Shown piece by piece: positions 1-5,128 of a stretch of DNA of 5,128 nt. The DNA comes from Phycisphaerae bacterium. Lineage in GTDB: Bacteria; Planctomycetota; Phycisphaerae; Sedimentisphaerales; Anaerobacaceae. A program made the position numbers and the translations under genes. The first letter of the stretch is position 1. Each line of letters begins with the position of its first letter. The stretch is from positions 1 through 5,128 of the forward strand of contig JAUWBX010000217.1 of NCBI GenBank assembly GCA_030609625.1, in the 5' to 3' direction. Under the pieces are notes generated by a model. That model had not been told where the DNA came from, made no database searches, and saw nothing but the letters and a program-made list of their open reading frames with translations.

Positions 1-616
1 GGATCGGTGAGCCGTCTTGTTTTTTACCAGCGTGACAGGTCATCGGGCCGGCAGGTTGCTTTCTCAAAGCACACCAGACATGGTACGCATCGAACTGCTC
101 TAAAGTAATATCCAACAAGGTCAACAATAGCCCATCGAGGCTGCCGGCTTCAAATATACTCTCGGTTGCCTTCGAAAAATCCGACAACCTCCTGGCCGCC
201 AATCTCATAGCCGGGGCGTGCTGGGCATCCGGTCTTCTTACTACAGTTTCGTGCTTTGGAACTGTCAGTGATGCCTCAAGATGAAGCGTATCCTCCGCAT
301 GAATCGGTGCCTCAGACACAGAGTCTTCTTCGAGAATAATTTCGAGGGTAAAATCAATTATACGAAGACAATCGCCGTGTTTGATTTGGGCCTTCTGGAT
401 TACTTCTTTATTGTTCAGATACGTTTTGTTCGCCGAGCCTAAGTCCTCAATTATCCATTTTCCACCACCCGTGCTGCGGATTACCGCGTGCTCTCTCGAG
501 ACCCCTTCATTAGGCAAAAAAACCCGGTTGTTGGCTGCCCTGCCAATAGAAATAGGGCCTTCGGTGAACTGGAGTTCTCTGGCAGTGCCGTCACTTTGTT
601 TTACAAGCACCCGCAT
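1..616 (-). CDS. FHA-domain signalling protein, probable GAF domain following (partial, 3' end outside window)
   Basis: The first 205 residues are visible and the frame is open to the window edge. Residues about 20-93 form a forkhead-associated (FHA) domain, a phosphothreonine-binding module. The signature is clear: GR at 25-26, SREH at 40-43, and LGSANKTYLN at 59-68, the position of the usual GS-NGT-xxN motif. The glycine of NGT is a lysine here. A polar linker follows (about 97-135), then a helix, and from about residue 153 a pattern (SLDGLLLTLLDITLEQF, then hydrophobic WCALR) that resembles the start of a GAF sensor domain. In known families, FHA-GAF proteins end in a PP2C/SpoIIE phosphatase, a sigma54 activator AAA+ module or a cyclase; the effector cannot be seen here. 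The ATG at 616 is chosen because GGAGAG at 623-628 lies 6 nt upstream and a promoter lies at 662-689. An ATG at 630 is out of frame. The gene has its own promoter, so a functional link with the sugar operon is not implied. The FHA call is firm; the GAF call is an inference. Confidence 0.85.
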   Translation of the reverse strand, partial: MRVLVKQSDGTARELQFTEGPISIGRAANNRVFLPNEGVSREHAVIRSTGGGKWIIEDLGSANKTYLNNKEVIQKAQIKHGDCLRIIDFTLEIILEEDSVSEAPIHAEDTLHLEASLTVPKHETVVRRPDAQHAPAMRLAARRLSDFSKATESIFEAGSLDGLLLTLLDITLEQFDAYHVWCALRKQPAGPMTCHAGKKQDGSPI

Positions 617-661
617 CGTTTTCTCTCCATAGTATTTGAATGTAAAATCACCTCTACTACT

Positions 662-689
662 ATTATCCATATCTTACACAATTTGTCAA
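662..689 (-). promoter_or_regulatory. Sigma70-type promoter for the FHA gene
   Basis: On the minus strand there is a perfect -35 hexamer TTGACA (684-689), a 16-nt spacer, and a -10 hexamer GATAAT (662-667) that differs from the consensus at one base. Transcription would start near 655, leaving a leader of about 40 nt before the ATG at 616 that contains the ribosome binding site. It lies in the AT-rich gap between rbsC and the FHA gene, so the FHA gene is probably its own transcription unit. The assignment rests on sequence match and position. Confidence 0.65.
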
Positions 690-693
690 GTAA

Positions 694-708
694 CTATCAT
701 CCGGATAG
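694..708. repeat. Short inverted repeat just upstream of the -35 box
   Basis: CTATC and GATAG are 5-bp arms around a 5-nt centre, and the middle contains the 8-bp palindrome ATCCGGAT. The repeat ends 4 bp from the -35 hexamer of the FHA-gene promoter, where an activator or repressor site could sit. It is short enough to arise by chance, so the operator role is only a guess. Confidence 0.25.
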
Positions 709-739
709 CAAATATATTGTAGAAAACGTCAAAAATACT

Positions 740-773
740 AAAAAAAAGCTGTTTCGGTGTATTCTAATTACAC
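740..773 (-). terminator. Possible weak terminator after rbsC
   Basis: Downstream of the rbsC stop, the minus strand can form a 5-bp GTGTA/TACAC stem (757-773) with a 7-nt loop, followed 9 nt later by a run of eight T (740-747). The stem is short, AT-rich and not directly next to the T run, so it is a poor intrinsic terminator. Its support is position: end of the operon, before a new promoter. Confidence 0.25.
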
Positions 774-784
774 AAATTACCCCG

Positions 785-1792
785 CTACGGCTTGGCCTTC
801 GCCGAGACGAGCACTTGTTTTTGTGATTTGCGAATCCGATGGCGGTAGTGGTCCAGGATGACAGCCGCCACAATAACGCAGCCTGTGATAAGCCGTTTAG
901 TCGATTCCTGCGCCCCAATCTGTGCCAGGCCGGTACCTAAAACCGCAATGATAAGCACGCCGAAGAACGAGCTTACTACCGACCCGCGACCGCCCATCAG
1001 GCTCGTGCCTCCGATGACTACCGCTGCGATGGCCTGGAGCTCCAAACCGTAACCGGCGTTGGGATTGGCTGATGACAGCCGCGCCGTGTGTATCACCGCT
1101 GCTATGGATGTTAGAAAGCCGCACAGAACAAAGACTGCAAGTTTAAGCGGACGCGGGTCGATTCCAGACAGTCGAACCGCCTCTTCGTTTGTGCCGATGG
1201 CTATCAGATAGCGCCCGAAAACAGTGCGTGAGAGAACCAACTGCCCCGCGACCACAATCGCGACGGCCACGATAAATGGAAGGGAAAACCCTAAAATTGA
1301 GGCATCGGTGATTACTTCCACAGGCCCGCCGATATATATGGTCCGTGATTCGGTTACAAGGTAAGCTCCGCCTCGCGCGATTTCCAGCATCCCTAACGTA
1401 ACGATAAAAGCCGGCAGCCTCCACCGTACTATCACCAGACCATTGGCCGCACCGCAAAGAATGCCCACCGCAAGGCACATGACAATCGCTGCCGGGAGCG
1501 GAAAATTGAATTCGACCAGAGAAAGACCTAACACCGCACCGGCCAAAGCCATAACCGAACCCACCGACAAATCTATCCCGGCAATTATTAACACGAAGGT
1601 CATCCCCACAGCCACGATGGTTATGTCCGGGACCTGGTTGGCGATTGTCCTGAAGGTCGTAAGGGTAAAAAAGTTCCTGGCGGAAAGACCGAATATGACT
1701 AACAGCAGGGCCAGCGCCAGTGCCATACCGATATAATCCGTAACAAAAGCCGGCAGATCCGCTATGCTCTTTTTTATTATCTTTTTTCGCAT
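785..1792 (-). CDS. rbsC: Ribose-type ABC transporter permease (RbsC-like)
   Basis: This 335-residue integral membrane protein is close to the roughly 320 residues usual for RbsC. It would form the sugar channel in the cytoplasmic membrane, working with the RbsA-type ATPase. Hydrophobic segments lie at about 21-37, 56-92 (more than one helix), 99-121, 126-146, 171-188, 217-236, 252-268, 271-293 and 301-314. Family motifs are visible: AGIDLSVGS (71-79), the cytoplasmic coupling-loop region GTNEEAVRLSGID (200-212), and AAVVIGGTSLMGGRG (256-270). The N-terminus (MRKKIIKKS) and the C-terminal tail are basic, as expected for cytoplasmic ends. The start lies 20 nt after the rbsA stop. Its ribosome binding site is weak (AAGAAG just upstream), so translation may depend partly on coupling from rbsA. 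It is the last gene of the operon. Family is certain; ribose rather than a related sugar is inferred from context. Confidence 0.93.
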   Translation of the reverse strand: MRKKIIKKSIADLPAFVTDYIGMALALALLLVIFGLSARNFFTLTTFRTIANQVPDITIVAVGMTFVLIIAGIDLSVGSVMALAGAVLGLSLVEFNFPLPAAIVMCLAVGILCGAANGLVIVRWRLPAFIVTLGMLEIARGGAYLVTESRTIYIGGPVEVITDASILGFSLPFIVAVAIVVAGQLVLSRTVFGRYLIAIGTNEEAVRLSGIDPRPLKLAVFVLCGFLTSIAAVIHTARLSSANPNAGYGLELQAIAAVVIGGTSLMGGRGSVVSSFFGVLIIAVLGTGLAQIGAQESTKRLITGCVIVAAVILDHYRHRIRKSQKQVLVSAKAKP

Positions 1793-1812
1793 AAACTTCT
1801 TTTAGTCTCTGC

Positions 1813-3330
1813 TCAGACGCCTACGTATTCGCTAAAGGCGGCAGACATTATCTTTTCCTGGCTCCATTCGTTCCTGCCAAACGTGGCTGCAACCCGGCCA
1901 GCCGACATTACCATAATACGGTCGCAAACAGCCATAAGCTCCTTGGTGTCCGACGAAACTACGATGACAGCCTTTCCTTTCTCCGCCAGCTCCGCGAGCA
2001 TGTGGTATATCTCGAATTTGGCCCCGACATCGATGCCTCTGGTCGGCTCATCAAAGATAAGAACATCGCAGTCCCTGTATAACCATTTCGCGATGACTAC
2101 TTTCTGCTGGTTGCCTCCGCTCAATTCCCCGACTGTCTGCTCATTGGAGGAACAGCGAATACCCAACGCAGCGATATACCTATCCGCAACAGACTGCTCC
2201 TCAGCTATGTCCATCCAGCCGAATCGGCTGACGTCGCGTAATCGTGTCAGCGAGATATTAACACGCACAGCAAGAGCTGACAGCAGTCCCTGCTCTTTGC
2301 GGTCTTCAGTAACCAAAGCGATGCCGTTGCGTACCGCATCACGGGGCATGCGTATTTCTACCGGTTCGCCTGCACCGTATAGAAATATCTTGCCGCTGTC
2401 AGGCCGGTCTGCGCCGAACACCGCGCGCATCGTCTCTGTCCGGCCGGAGCCCATCAGCCCTACCACGCCGAGAATCTCACCCCGGCGAACCTCAAAGCTA
2501 ACATCTCTGACCTTCCGGCCCCGTGTAAGTCCGACAACACGAAGTGCTACCTGACCCGCTTTCGAGCCGTGCCGCAATTGCTCGTGCTCTAAGTCGCGCC
2601 CAACCATCATAAGGATAATATCGCTAACGCTCAATTCGCTTGTCGGATTAGTTGAAATGACCTTTCCGTCTCGCAACACCGTAACACGGTCCGCTATCCG
2701 AGTGACCTCTTCGATGCGGTGCGAGATATAGATGATGCCGACCCCTTCGGCCTTGAGTTTCCTGATTTGAGTGAAAAGAAGCTCTATCTCCCGGTCGGTA
2801 AGTGACGCGGTCGGCTCGTCCAGTACCAGTATCCGGCACCGCCGCGATAGTCCTGCTGCTATCTCAACCATTTGCTGCTGCCCAACTCCCAGCAATCTTA
2901 CAGGCACATCAGGGTCAACGTCTCCAAGGCCTACCTGTTTCATAATTTTTCTTGCGGCGCCGTTAAGCTTATCATAATCAATAATCCCAAATCTGTTGGG
3001 CAGTTTCTCGATAAAAATGTTCTCGGCAACGCTCAGATTGGATATAAGATGGAGCTCCTGCATTACCATCCGGATGCCATGTGCTTCGGCATCTGCCCTG
3101 CCGTTCGGCTCGTATTGCTGCTCGTAAAGACACATTTGTCCCGAGTCGGGCTTCTGGACACCAGCTATAATGCTCATCAGCGTACTTTTGCCGGCACCGT
3201 TCTCACCTACAAGAGCATGAACCTCACCGGCCCTCAAATCAAAATCCACCGCAGAAAGCGCCTGCACACCTGGGAATGATTTGTCAATGTCGCAAGCTCT
3301 AAAAACTGTTCCACTCGTTGCGGATTTCAT
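1813..3330 (-). CDS. rbsA: Ribose-type ABC transporter, double ATP-binding subunit (RbsA-like)
   Basis: This 505-residue protein has the two fused nucleotide-binding domains typical of the RbsA/MglA/XylG family (about 500 residues). Domain 1: Walker A GENGAGKST (42-50), Q-loop Q91, signature-like LGVGQQQ (147-153), Walker B ILVLDEPT (167-174), H-loop histidine in YISHR (204). Domain 2: a degenerate Walker A GLMGSGRT (291-298) lacking the usual lysine, a full signature LSGGNQQK (403-410), Walker B VLIFDEPT (423-430), and serine (VVSSDT) where the H-loop histidine would be. This asymmetry is normal for the family, in which one of the two ATP sites is thought to be inactive. The ATG overlaps the rbsB stop (ATGA), which implies translational coupling. 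There is no good purine-rich ribosome binding site at ideal distance, only a G-run at 3341-3345 that lies mostly in a predicted RNA stem. The protein powers import through the RbsC-like permease. Confidence 0.95.
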   Translation of the reverse strand: MKSATSGTVFRACDIDKSFPGVQALSAVDFDLRAGEVHALVGENGAGKSTLMSIIAGVQKPDSGQMCLYEQQYEPNGRADAEAHGIRMVMQELHLISNLSVAENIFIEKLPNRFGIIDYDKLNGAARKIMKQVGLGDVDPDVPVRLLGVGQQQMVEIAAGLSRRCRILVLDEPTASLTDREIELLFTQIRKLKAEGVGIIYISHRIEEVTRIADRVTVLRDGKVISTNPTSELSVSDIILMMVGRDLEHEQLRHGSKAGQVALRVVGLTRGRKVRDVSFEVRRGEILGVVGLMGSGRTETMRAVFGADRPDSGKIFLYGAGEPVEIRMPRDAVRNGIALVTEDRKEQGLLSALAVRVNISLTRLRDVSRFGWMDIAEEQSVADRYIAALGIRCSSNEQTVGELSGGNQQKVVIAKWLYRDCDVLIFDEPTRGIDVGAKFEIYHMLAELAEKGKAVIVVSSDTKELMAVCDRIMVMSAGRVAATFGRNEWSQEKIMSAAFSEYVGV

Positions 3331-4355
3331 TTGAGGGTTTCCCCCGCACCAATTGAACCCGGGTCGTTTCGATATGCCATCTGAGGGGAAAGGCTTTCGC
3401 CGAGAAGCAATTGGTGCGGGGTAATAAGCTCAACGGGAGTTTCTTTATCTGAAGGCGCACCCTTTCCCTTGAGCATCTCAAGGGCGTACTCGATACCGTA
3501 CAGGGCAAGCTTGTCCGCGTGCTGGTCAACCGTGCACAAAATCTTTCCCTCTTTAAGCAATCTTTTCACCGCTGAGATGTTGTCGAAACCGATGACTAAA
3601 ATATCGTCGGACTTGCCGCCTGCCTTAATTGCCGCTATCGCACCGAGGGCCATACTGTCATTGGCGCAGAGGACGGCCTTGAGGTCTGCATACTCCGTAA
3701 TCAATGCTGAAACAATCGGTTCCGCCTTTGCCGTCTCCCAGTATCCTGACTGGGAGCTGACGATGCTCATTCCGCCTGCCTTCATCGCATCCTCGAAACC
3801 AAGCTTGCGCTGAATCCCATTGAATGCGTTGGGTATTCCTTCGATAATTGCCACTTTGTCCCCCGGCCTTAGTTTGCTCGCTAAGTATTCGCCGGCAAGC
3901 CTTGCGCCTTTACGATTGTCCGGCCCGACAAAGGGAATCTTAACACCCTTGTCCGCTAACACGGCGGCGTCGAATTTGTTATCAATATTGACCACTATAA
4001 TACCCGCATCCATTGCCCGCTTACATACGGGCACCAGGGCCTTGGAATCAGCCGGTGCAATCACTATAGCGTCCACACCTTGAGCAATCTTCAATTCAAC
4101 GTAGTCAACTTGCCTGGCTACATCCTGTTCGTCCTTAATGCCGACCACCGTAAGCTCGTACTCATCCTCGTGCTCTTTATGGTGCGCGCGGGCGCCTTCC
4201 TCCATCGTCTTAAAAAACTCGTTGGCCAGAGACTTCATTATCAAAGCAATTCTCGGCTTGTCCGTCTTGCGCTGCTTACAGCCAACCGGCAGGATTGAAA
4301 AAATCAAAGCACAAAAGATAAGAACACTAATAATTGACCTGTTATACTTTCGCAT
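3327..4355 (-). CDS. rbsB: Ribose-type sugar-binding protein, probable lipoprotein (RbsB-like)
   Basis: This 342-residue substrate-binding protein is of the periplasmic-binding-protein/LacI fold. Residues 1-25 are a signal peptide: basic MRKYNR, hydrophobic core, then PVGC with Cys26 as the likely lipidated residue. Proline at -3 is unusual for a lipobox. The mature part starts near PRIALIMKSL (34-43). By memory alignment with E. coli RbsB, several ligand residues are kept: N45, F47, F48, D125, N232 in ANDSMALG, F257 and D258 in IGFDN, and Q278. Lysine 41 and asparagine 126 replace E. coli Ser9 and Arg90, so the ligand may not be ribose itself. The fold ends near residue 316; about 26 further residues coincide with an inverted repeat. 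The ATG at 4355 has AAGGAG 6 nt upstream. It lies 3 nt after rbsK and overlaps rbsA by 4 bp. Sugar-binding family is sure; exact sugar is not. Confidence 0.9.
   Translation of the reverse strand: MRKYNRSIISVLIFCALIFSILPVGCKQRKTDKPRIALIMKSLANEFFKTMEEGARAHHKEHEDEYELTVVGIKDEQDVARQVDYVELKIAQGVDAIVIAPADSKALVPVCKRAMDAGIIVVNIDNKFDAAVLADKGVKIPFVGPDNRKGARLAGEYLASKLRPGDKVAIIEGIPNAFNGIQRKLGFEDAMKAGGMSIVSSQSGYWETAKAEPIVSALITEYADLKAVLCANDSMALGAIAAIKAGGKSDDILVIGFDNISAVKRLLKEGKILCTVDQHADKLALYGIEYALEMLKGKGAPSDKETPVELITPHQLLLGESLSPQMAYRNDPGSIGAGETLK
3342..3421. repeat. Perfect 14-bp inverted repeat with 52-nt spacer at the rbsB/rbsA junction
   Basis: CCCCGCACCAATTG (3342-3355) and its exact reverse complement (3408-3421) flank 52 nt; the pairing stops at both ends of the arms. 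In the mRNA this would be a stable 14-bp stem. The enclosed part can form a further small hairpin, GGC-GAAA-GCC, with a GNRA-type loop. The whole unit is inside the rbsB reading frame (codons 312-338) and its 3' arm ends 11 nt before the rbsA ATG, covering the only G-rich ribosome-binding candidate. It could be a stability or translation-coupling hairpin, or a small inserted palindromic element. No target-site duplication is visible. Confidence 0.8.
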
Positions 4356-4358
4356 CGT

Positions 4359-5072
4359 TTACTCCTTCAGTAGGGGTGGTTCGCGAACCGTCCTTACAAA
4401 ACTTTCTACCGCTTCTCTGGTAGGCATCGAAGATTGTGCTCCCATTTTAGTAACAGACAGGGCCGCCACCTGATTAGCGAACAAGGCGGCATCGAAAAGC
4501 TCCCTGCCTTGAGCCAGGCCAACCGCCAGGCTTCCGGTAAAAGCGTCTCCAGCCGCTGTGGCATCGACAGCATCTACTTTTACGGCAGGGACAAATTCCA
4601 TCATTTTATCGGAGGCCAACAAAAAACCCTTCGCCCCCATAGTTAAGATAACTGACTTGACTCCGCATTCCAATAACTTCTTTGCTGCCGTGCGGGCGGA
4701 ATCTCTTTTAGACGTTACTTCTATGCCGGTGAGAATCTGAGCTTCTGTTTCATTTGGCGTTAATACATCCACCATTTTAAGAAGTTCCGGACGAAGCTCT
4801 TGGGCAGGGGCCGGGTCCAGGATAAAAGGCACTCCACAATTATTCGCTAACTGAGCGGCGAATTCAACTGTTTCCAACGGCACTTCGAGCTGGGCAACCA
4901 ACACAGCCGATGAAGTAATATCTGATTCAGCCCTCTTGATATCTTCCGGAGATAACATTCTATTCGCACCCGGAGCTACCACAATTACATTATTACCGGC
5001 ATCATCAACGGTAATTAGAGCCACTCCGGAAGGGGCTTCTTCGGTTTGGATAACATATTGTCGAGTAGGCAT
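4359..5072 (-). CDS. rbsK: N-terminally truncated ribokinase-like PfkB-family kinase
   Basis: The 237-residue product matches ribokinase from about E. coli residue 81 to the end; the full-length enzyme has 309 residues. Ribokinase transfers phosphate from ATP to ribose O5. Present here: SGVALITV (15-22), QLEVPLE (61-67, with the conserved Glu63), DPAPAQEL (86-93), TPNETEAQILTGI (105-117), and the C-terminal PfkB motif DATAAGDAFTG (170-180) with catalytic base Asp176, then GAQSSMP (211-217). Absent: the first beta strand with GSxNxD, the GGKGANQA sugar-binding motif and the lid strands. The ATG at 5072 is chosen over an in-frame TTG at 5090 because AAAGGAGG (5077-5084) ends 4 nt before it. In-frame stops lie upstream, so the missing part is not in this frame. 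It may be a decayed gene, a split gene with the N-terminal half encoded upstream, or an assembly frameshift. It is first of the visible operon genes. Family is sure; activity as drawn is doubtful. Confidence 0.85.
   Translation of the reverse strand: MPTRQYVIQTEEAPSGVALITVDDAGNNVIVVAPGANRMLSPEDIKRAESDITSSAVLVAQLEVPLETVEFAAQLANNCGVPFILDPAPAQELRPELLKMVDVLTPNETEAQILTGIEVTSKRDSARTAAKKLLECGVKSVILTMGAKGFLLASDKMMEFVPAVKVDAVDATAAGDAFTGSLAVGLAQGRELFDAALFANQVAALSVTKMGAQSSMPTREAVESFVRTVREPPLLKE
4362..4367 (-). promoter_or_regulatory. Ribosome binding site of rbsB inside the rbsK 3' end
   Basis: AAGGAG forms the last two sense codons of rbsK (Lys-Glu) and lies 6 nt before the rbsB ATG. The rbsK stop TAA falls inside that spacer, so ribosomes finishing rbsK end on the rbsB start region. 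This fixes the ATG at 4355 as the start and suggests coupled translation. Confidence 0.8.
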
Positions 5073-5076
5073 GTCG

Positions 5077-5084
5077 CCTCCTTT
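5077..5084 (-). promoter_or_regulatory. Strong ribosome binding site before the shortened rbsK start
   Basis: AAAGGAGG, a near-perfect anti-16S match, sits 4 nt before the ATG at 5072. It decides the start of the truncated kinase and argues that this shortened frame is translated as such rather than being only a leftover of a longer frame. Confidence 0.75.
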
Positions 5085-5128
5085 CTTCAATTTACTAAAC
5101 TCTGTGTTTTAATAAATTCAGTGTAAGG
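5085..5128 (-). other. AT-rich upstream segment, possibly the tail of an upstream gene
   Basis: On the minus strand, two frames are open from the edge to a stop: one ends PYTEFIKTQSLVN (stop at 5087-5089), the other LTLNLLKHRV (stop at 5095-5097). The third frame, in phase with the kinase, has TGA and TAA stops. Either open frame could be the end of an upstream gene, or the segment could be untranslated leader. No good promoter is visible in these bases. Too short to identify. Confidence 0.25.

Noticed and set aside
488..826. Plus-strand open frame of 112 codons across the FHA gene and the intergenic gap
   Set aside because: It is antisense to the FHA domain and to the promoter, with no recognisable protein pattern.
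2403..2460. Degenerate second Walker A motif in RbsA (GLMGSGRT) as a sign of a damaged ATPase
   Set aside because: This degeneracy is normal for the RbsA/MglA/XylG family, and the rest of the protein is intact.
1883..2554. Long open frame on the plus strand (223 codons) opposite rbsA
   Set aside because: It is antisense to a clearly conserved ATPase gene, has a low-complexity Ser/Thr/Arg-rich composition typical of shadow frames, and shows no recognisable domain.
3735..3756. 8-bp inverted repeat CTCCCAGT / ACTGGGAG with a 6-nt loop inside rbsB
   Set aside because: About one such repeat is expected by chance at this length, and it lies in the middle of a conserved coding region; no T run follows.
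4378..4389. Perfect 12-bp palindrome GGTTCGCGAACC near the end of rbsK
   Set aside because: About one 12-bp palindrome is expected by chance in a window this long, and it lies in coding sequence without a clear partner signal.
5073..5090. TTG at 5090 as the rbsK start
   Set aside because: It would place the strong ribosome binding site inside the coding region with none at the right distance before TTG; the ATG at 5072 fits the site better.

Overview
This window is most simply read as the greater part of a bacterial ribose-type ABC transport operon on the minus strand. It runs from right to left in the order ribokinase-like gene (rbsK), lipoprotein sugar-binding protein (rbsB), double ATPase (rbsA) and membrane permease (rbsC). 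A separately promoted gene for an FHA-domain signalling protein follows on the same strand and leaves the window at its left edge. G+C looks intermediate by eye, with AT-rich intergenic gaps. A sugar-binding protein with a lipoprotein-type leader next to an FHA plus probable GAF protein would fit an uncultured planctomycete-like bacterium. No rRNA or other marker gene is present, so that placement is weak.

Layout: 5085-5128 is a short AT-rich stretch with a strong ribosome binding site and perhaps the tail of an upstream gene. 4359-5072 is a ribokinase homologue that begins about 80 residues into the normal family fold. 3327-4355 is the binding protein; its stop overlaps the rbsA start as ATGA. 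1813-3330 is the ATPase and 785-1792 the permease. 617-784 is an AT-rich intergenic region with a possible weak terminator, a small inverted repeat and a good sigma70-type promoter. 1-616 is the 5' part of the FHA gene.

How it would work: the binding protein captures a sugar outside the cytoplasmic membrane, the permease and ATPase import it, and the kinase would phosphorylate it, for ribose to ribose 5-phosphate. The tight spacing (3 nt, 4-bp overlap, 20 nt) points to one polycistronic message with translational coupling. No rbsD and no LacI-type regulator gene is visible; either could lie beyond the right edge.

Two things stand out. First, the ribokinase lacks the N-terminal part that carries the family's sugar-binding and lid residues, yet it has a near-ideal ribosome binding site at its shortened start. 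Second, a perfect 14-bp inverted repeat with a 52-nt spacer lies in the last codons of rbsB. It coincides with a C-terminal tail of about 26 residues not found in the classical family member, and it ends 11 nt before the rbsA start codon. I see no CRISPR array, transposase, tRNA, rRNA or clear new multi-gene system.
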